Assembly (NCBI GenBank): GCA_037783415.1
Contig: JAZGTN010000027.1
Location: 806,001 to 870,000, forward strand
Reading direction: 5' to 3'
Length of the DNA stretch: 64,000 bases
From: Leptasterias polaris
Taxonomy: Eukaryota > Echinodermata > Asteroidea > Forcipulatida > Asteriidae
Shown piece by piece: positions 57,958 through 64,000 of this stretch. The position numbers and the translations under genes were made by a program. The notes below the pieces were generated by a model. That model ran no database searches. It saw nothing but the letters and a program-made list of their open reading frames with translations, and was not told the DNA's origin. Position 1 is the first letter of the stretch. The number at the start of each line of letters is the position of its first letter.

Positions 57958-58222
57958 GTGGGTCATCTTGGCTTAGTTCACCCTCTGTGAGAAATTTAAC
58001 TTCCCTGATACATGCCCGTTTGGAATTAAAATGCAGAACAGTTGATATTGTGCTTTTGTTTTTACATTGCATATAATGTGTCTTGAATCATGTTGGCATA
58101 TCTAATCGTGTAACTTGTCGTCAACTGATGTTCTGTTAAATATACCAAATGCAAGTTTCTATAATTTTCTTCTAGATATTTGTTTTACCTGATTGTACTT
58201 TTTTCCTGCAAATTTGGCCTCA

Positions 58223-58345
58223 GTTTCGACCCTAGCAGAGAAGGCTAAATGCTAATGCAACAATCATCACTAAACAAGTCACTGTATATATGTACATCAT
58301 TGAAAGTGTATTATTAGTGTAACAAAAGCAGGCAGGTGGAATACA
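58223..58345. repeat. Second copy of CCCTAGCAGAG element
   Basis: Same block order as 44575-44700 with a deletion in the first motif. Lies in ASPP intron 3. Confidence 0.6.
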
Positions 58346-59499
58346 TGGTACTACGGAGTGATAAGCGAAGAAGAGAGAGCCGACAAAGCTCATGTCCGGT
58401 AATAATGTTGCTACATAAACATTGTTTCGGTCTTACCGTTGACATTTATTAAGTAGGTCGTTATATACAAAGACACTTTTATAAAATCATTAATACATAA
58501 AATGTTTTTTTAAATTAGTTGAGGGTTATTAACAGCAATTACGATGTTGTCAGGCCTGGAAATCACACAAGCTATGGCCTCTGTCGCCCCTGGTCTTGCC
58601 CTTGGTGTCCCTTTAAAAGTTTCCCATAGACTTTAATGACTTTCCAATGGACGTTGCCGTGCCCTCTTAAAGATGAAATTTCAGGCACTTGGTCTTGATA
58701 GGAGTGTACTTCACACTGTACAAAAATTAGTGAACAGAAAATTGTAGAATATGTGGCATGATGTATTAATCACATTCAAGATTGGAGTTTCTGTGCTAAA
58801 CAATGGCTCATGCTCATAAGAGCCTAGGGTGTTTCAAAAAAGCAAGGCTGGCAGAACAAAATTAGATTGCTTGGCATGCTGTCATTCTAGACGGAATTAG
58901 TCCATATTTTTCAAAATTGAACTCGCACAGGTCTTTGAAATCCATACAGAGGCCTTCCCTTTTAAGGTGGTTCTTCAGGCTACCCTTCCTGGTCTATCCA
59001 CCCCTGGAGTGGGGTAACACTTGACATGAATTGTCTCGGCTAAGACTTTAGTCTCACACTAAGAATGTTGTAGGTTATTGTAAAGCTCTCTGTGGTCCAA
59101 CACAGACTTTAATTTATTTTAACCGTACATGTTTCATTTCCGGGCGGAATACAACCTGATCGCAGTTGATACTCCCAAACTTCCCGGAGGCATTTTTAGT
59201 CTTGCCACTGATGGAAGGAGCGGTGCTGAATCTGTGACTCACTGATTTCTTACGGTTTGCTCGAGAAAGAAAGAGTACAGATTATGAATGCATCAAGGGA
59301 GGCTAGCTTTCTTTTTTTCTCTGCGTGTGGCTATCGTGTTAACATTGCTCTGAGACATCTGAGGGTTTCAAATTGGCGATCTTTTGACTTTTACATTATA
59401 CAATGGAAAGTGGAGCAAGCAATACTGAGATTTCAGGTTATTAACATTTGGTATGAAACCTTATATCTCACTTTAGGGGTGAAATACAACTGAAATTTT

Positions 59500-59625
59500 C
59501 ACAAAACATAGCTCCACATACCTTGCAGGAAAATACTGAATGTTGAAGCTCCTTGAGCGTCACTGAGTGACTGATATGAGCATTATATAAGAAGCCACTA
59601 TTACTGGTATTACTGTTACAAAGTA
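59500..59625 (+). mobile_element. Copy of the same retroelement 3' end
   Basis: AACATAGCTCCACATACCTT GCAGGAAAATACTGAATGTT then CTTGAGCGTCACTGAGTGAC and GCATTATATAAGAAGCCACT. Match to the reverse complement of 39550-39690. Confidence 0.65.
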
Positions 59626-60797
59626 CTTGTACAATACAATGATAACATGGGTCATCTTCAATATTAATAGATCCTGTGCAAAGTTACACACACCACAAAT
59701 CACTAATACACTTCCAATATAGCATTGTTTGATTATGCCAAAAAGAACTCACAAAAGTTAATTAATTTCTTCTACCTACATTGTATGTGTACACTCTGTA
59801 GATTTTAGAGTTGGGGGCGCAAATAGCAGGTTCATGTAGTTATTTTATAGAGAATAATATGTCAGTCTGTGAGATGCTATTTGCCAATACTCAGAAGGCA
59901 CTTCTTCGCTGCGATTACCACAGTGAATTTCCTTGAGTTGTGCGCTGCCTATTTGTAACAGTTGCTGCACAAATTGAATACAGAATGGCAGTGGTACTCG
60001 ATGAAACGATTGCACGCTGCCCACGGGGCAATGCTTCATGTGCAAGATTTTATACTTTTACTGCCATCTCCTAAAGATGCAGACATTGATTTGAGTTGAG
60101 TGGGTGTGTATGAAAATGGCAAAATAGTGCACACACTGCTTTATAGATGTGGGATTTGAATTACTTAAAACAATAGTATAGATTTCTTACTCCAGGGAAA
60201 GCCTTGAAAAGCTGTTCTCTGAAGTTGAATGGGTGTTTTAATGGGGGGGGTTGGGAGCAATAGGGAGGTTGTCTGGCATTGAGTTTCTGGTTGCCACATA
60301 GCTTTCAAGTTATTGATATGGGAGTTTAGAATCAGCCATACTTATACAGACAACAATGTTGCTTGCATTAGAACAGGCAGTAGGCTAACCTACACAGTTG
60401 GTCCACTGGCCAAATGCTAATTAAAACACCTTCATAAAGGACCTGTCAAAATTCTCTCCCAGTGATCCAGCTGGCTGGTTCTGTGTTAAAAAGTATCCTT
60501 ATTTGTTATGAGATACGGACCAGTTAAAAAGCTGGGGGACCTGTGAAATGACGAGCTAACTGGTCCTGCTGGCTAGTCACTGAAAAAGTGAAGGGTGAAC
60601 CCTGATGACACCCTAATAAATCTGACAATTGCATGTACCTCGTTAATATGGTAGAACATTTCATTCCACAGAACTTCCCTTTACTTTCACATTGTAAAGG
60701 GAACAAATTAGTATTTCTGGAGAAAAACCCCCACACCAAAACATATCCACTTTAACACTATGTCAGTTGTAGAATTTGTTTAGTGTGCACTGGAGCA

Positions 60798-60960
60798 GGC
60801 CTTGAACTTCGCTTTGAAAGGGGCACAGCATTTTCCCCATAGTAAGGGGCACTTCTATTAGGGAAAGATAAATTTGTATTGGAACCTTGCAAATGGCACC
60901 GCAGCAAAAGCACAGGTCACCACGGCAATTGCTGTGGGTGCCGTGGATTAATTTGAGGCC
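60798..60960 (+). repeat. Same dispersed repeat, copy 2 (opposite strand)
   Basis: GGCCTTGAACTTCGCTTTGA AAGGGGCACAGC ... AAGGGGCACTTCTATTAGGG ... CACGGCAATTGCTGTGGGTG. A shorter relative is at 58552-58692 (GCCGTGCCCTCTTAAAGATG). Confidence 0.65.
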
Positions 60961-63900
60961 GTCTGGAGATGTCCCCTACATTTAGACCATTGGTAAAATC
61001 CAGTCTTGAGGATAATATAGACTTGATACATAGAAATTCTGGTGTAACACATTGCAGTGGACAGAAAAAAACAACACTAAGGCTCTTGACATGGGGAAGG
61101 GTATTGATAGATAACAGTTCTACATGCGTAGTTGAGGATCATAGGTTATTCATGATAATGCAATGGGTCCATTAAGGCTGTATATGCCATAAGAAAGCCA
61201 ATGACCTACACATTATGATGATATAAAGCACCCTGGGGCAAAGTTACACAAGATGCTGGTAGAATTTACTAGCAGTTTTGGATAAACCATACATGCAATG
61301 AAGGTGATAATTCACATAAAACATCATTTAGCTTCCTCTTCTGTATCAATCATGAAAAACAACTTCACTGAAGTTTGATGTGTTACATGTAATTACATGG
61401 AAAACACTTGCAATTGTACTAAATAGCAGCTTCAAGGTAAGTTTTGGGTCCATTTGTCTTTATTAAAATGGTATTACAAAATTCAAGCAACTAACGCTGC
61501 ATTAAAATGGTGTAAAATTCCTCTGTGTTTTGACACCTTCAAGTGTAATTTTTGTCAACTTCTAAAACATTCGATAACGTCACATTTCAATGGTCTGTAC
61601 ATTTTTGTACCGGGAATATTTAATTTATTTGTGAATTCTGATGATATTCAATCGCAAAAATTCTTCTTTGGAAATTACGGACCCATTTGTTTTTTATGTC
61701 CAATGACGTCATGTTTTAAATTTCGCTTTGAAAGGGTATTAAATAACATGACATTTTTCTACCAATTTAACGTCAGGTTAGAGACTTAAGTTTCCCCCCA
61801 CTTTCATGAGGACTCTGTCTACTGGGAAATGAGTGGATCACAAAACTCAATTTGATTTTGGAGCCCCTCTCTAATTACATAAAAAAACACTTGTAATTGT
61901 ATACGATTAGGCTGCAGAATTTCAAATGTGAGTTTCTATGATTGATGTTGTTCAATTTATGCCCTGTTTTGGGGTTAAATTTATAACCTTTTCTAGTTGC
62001 CTGTTTTTTGGTTGATGGCTCTTCTTTGCTTTTTATTTTTTTCACCAACAGTTATACGGTATAGTTATCCGTTATTGGGTCTGACACATCTATGATGACA
62101 ATTTTCTAAACGTTTGTCTTTACTCCGACTATTTTAATTGTAAATATTTATTTATGTCTGTATATTTAAAGTAAATAAAAGAAATATATATATATATGAG
62201 CAAACTCACTCCAGGGGAGTATTTCAACAAAATTAATGCAAGACTGCAAACACAAAAACATTTAACCTAAGTGATTTTGGAATCGGATCAAAATTAGTAA
62301 TCATTTATTGACAATTAAACAATCCTAAAACTGATTGTCTTTAAAATTGTTTAAACATTGTGTTAGTTAGTACGCTCATGTATGGGCAATAGTGGGAAAT
62401 CCGTCAAATCAAATTGACAAATTCAATTGCTGAATAAAGGGAGCAGAAAAATATTACATTATATAATTTCCATAAAAAAATTACAGTAATCTCCATAAAT
62501 CCTTCGCCTCCAGCAAGCCTGTAGCCCGGAAAGGTTGTTAGGGTTCGCATTCAGGCTGTCTGTTGCACCTCATTGCACAATTCTTTTTGAGAAGTCGCTT
62601 CTTCCGTCTCTCATGAATTATTCAAAGCATGTCTCCAATCTGAGATTTGTACTTCACACCACATGTGGCTTCCAAGTTTACCGGTTTGCTGGACACACAT
62701 TAATCTCACACATCGCTGACACAGGTTCTAGCAGCGGTTCAGTCAGCGAAGTTAATGTGATTATATGGTACACTTGCCGCAAGATATTCCACGGGTACTG
62801 CCAGGTCTTGCACTTGTGCCTTCTTCACACACTGCTGGTAGTTTGTGTGCGAGACTTTTTACTTTTTAGCGTGTGTGGATTAATCTGCAGAGCTGTTGGG
62901 AGTTTTAACTTTTCAATTCAGTTATTAAATTGCTCAAGGATAGGATAACTGTTCTTGTTAGTGCATTCAAGAAGGAAGGCATGCAATATTCAATGCAGGG
63001 TTTTGGAGAAAAAGTCATTTACCATCGGCTTAATGTAAATAATAGGTGTTTTCAACTCCCTTGCTCTGTGCACTACTGAGTAGGCCTGTGTGCAAATTAA
63101 AGGTATGGGTACATACGTTGAGTATGGGTTATTTTCTGCTAAGTAAAAAATCAGGGTTGCAGAAAAAACCCCAGTTTGCTTATATAGGAGACTCTACTGG
63201 ATAGTATTAAGGAAGTTTGCTTTAATGAGATTATGTGATTAATCTTTCTAAGGCAAGCCAAGGTTTTAAAAAACATTTGATGCAAAAGATATTGGAGGCC
63301 TATTTATACAATTGCAATGTGCAATTCCTCAAAACTGACAATTTATTTTGAGTTTCAATATTTTCTTCCACACCCTTTTGGTCAAAATCCCTGTGGACCT
63401 TCCTAATAAAAAGGTTGACTTGACATGATTGAAAGTCAAATCACTTGCGAAATATAAATCAAGTAACTAACAGCACATCGCCTGAAATTAATTTTACAGA
63501 AGGCCTGGTAACATAATAGTGAAACTTTATAAGCCTCACCACATCTGTTTCTAAAAAATAACTTGGCAGATATATAATAAGTCAGAAGAGTGGACACTTT
63601 TCCCATGTGTCCCAGATCTGTCAGTCAGTGATGAGGGTCTTCCTATAGGTCTGAACATCTCTAATAACAGAGCAATCTGGCACTCTAATCAGCCGTGTGT
63701 ACTGTACTGACGGTGGCAATTTATACTCAAGCTCACCAGTACAATCCTGGTGAACGCAATGGACACTTGTATTCCGTTAATGCAACCAACATGTGAATTC
63801 ACACAGCATGTGCCTTGCAATTCAACTGGGACCATGTGTCTTACAAAACTCACAGGTCCGTCCATCTTGCATATTGATGTGTACCTCAAGAAAAAGGATG

Positions 63901-64000
63901 AAGTTCTTGTAGCCAAGGGTAACTGCAGAATGACTCACTCAATCCTAAATTCATGAGGCATACAAAACCAACACTGCCTCTCAGTCACCCATTCAGCCCC

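Larger units (their letters stand above)
57958..64000 (+). other. ASPP intron 3 (start), no exon recognised
   Basis: No coding match to the expected ASPP coiled-coil exon (glutamine-rich ELQEMA region) was found on the + strand. Repeat fragments at 58223-58350, 58552-58692, 59500-59625 and 60798-60960. 61000-64000 shows nothing recognisable apart from an AT microsatellite near 62185. Confidence 0.5.

Noticed and set aside
62535..62948. 137-codon + frame near the right edge
   Set aside because: No similarity to the expected ASPP region or any other family I recognise; composition like non-coding.

Overview
This window is animal genomic DNA: AT-rich, about 93% non-coding, with multi-exon genes joined by GT-AG introns and dense short repeats. 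The protein sequences are deuterostome-like. The repeat landscape (hairpin elements, TIR families ending in a GGGCCCAATTTCAT-type motif, CR1/L2-like LINE tails, tRNA-derived SINEs) suggests an echinoderm, most likely a sea star. The phylum is an inference from repeat style and protein divergence and was not tested by a search.

Three protein-coding genes are supported. (1) A RasGRP-family Ras/Rap guanine-nucleotide exchange factor lies on the + strand from 5006 to 23905. Twelve exons are visible, covering the end of the RasGEF-N region, the CDC25 catalytic domain, two EF hands, a C1 domain, a low-complexity linker with a conserved ATQT motif, and a C-terminal coiled coil. Its first exons lie outside the window or were not found. 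(2) DNA polymerase eta (POLH) lies on the - strand from 43053 to 35823. It is complete in ten coding exons (about 790 residues), with the Y-family catalytic core, a UBZ zinc finger and a C-terminal PIP box. (3) The 5' end of an ASPP-family gene (PPP1R13B/TP53BP2-like) lies on the + strand, with exons at 45542, 53601 and 57832. The rest of this gene runs past the right edge.

Layout. 1-5005: intronic or upstream DNA with no recognised exon. 5006-23905: RasGRP. 23906-35822: convergent intergenic DNA holding both 3' UTRs and many repeats. 35823-43053: POLH. 43054-45541: divergent intergenic interval between POLH and ASPP, likely containing both promoters. 45542-64000: ASPP exons 1-3 with large repeat-rich introns. 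RasGRP and POLH are tail-to-tail; POLH and ASPP are head-to-head about 2.5 kb apart.

The genes are not a pathway cluster in the bacterial sense. RasGRP couples diacylglycerol and calcium to Ras/Rap. Pol eta bypasses UV photoproducts. ASPP proteins modulate p53-family transcription and PP1. The POLH/ASPP divergent pair is notable because both connect to the DNA-damage response in vertebrates. The most unusual DNA features are two near-perfect palindromes just after the POLH stop codon, a reading-frame mismatch across one RasGRP intron, and several recurring hairpin families of almost constant length.
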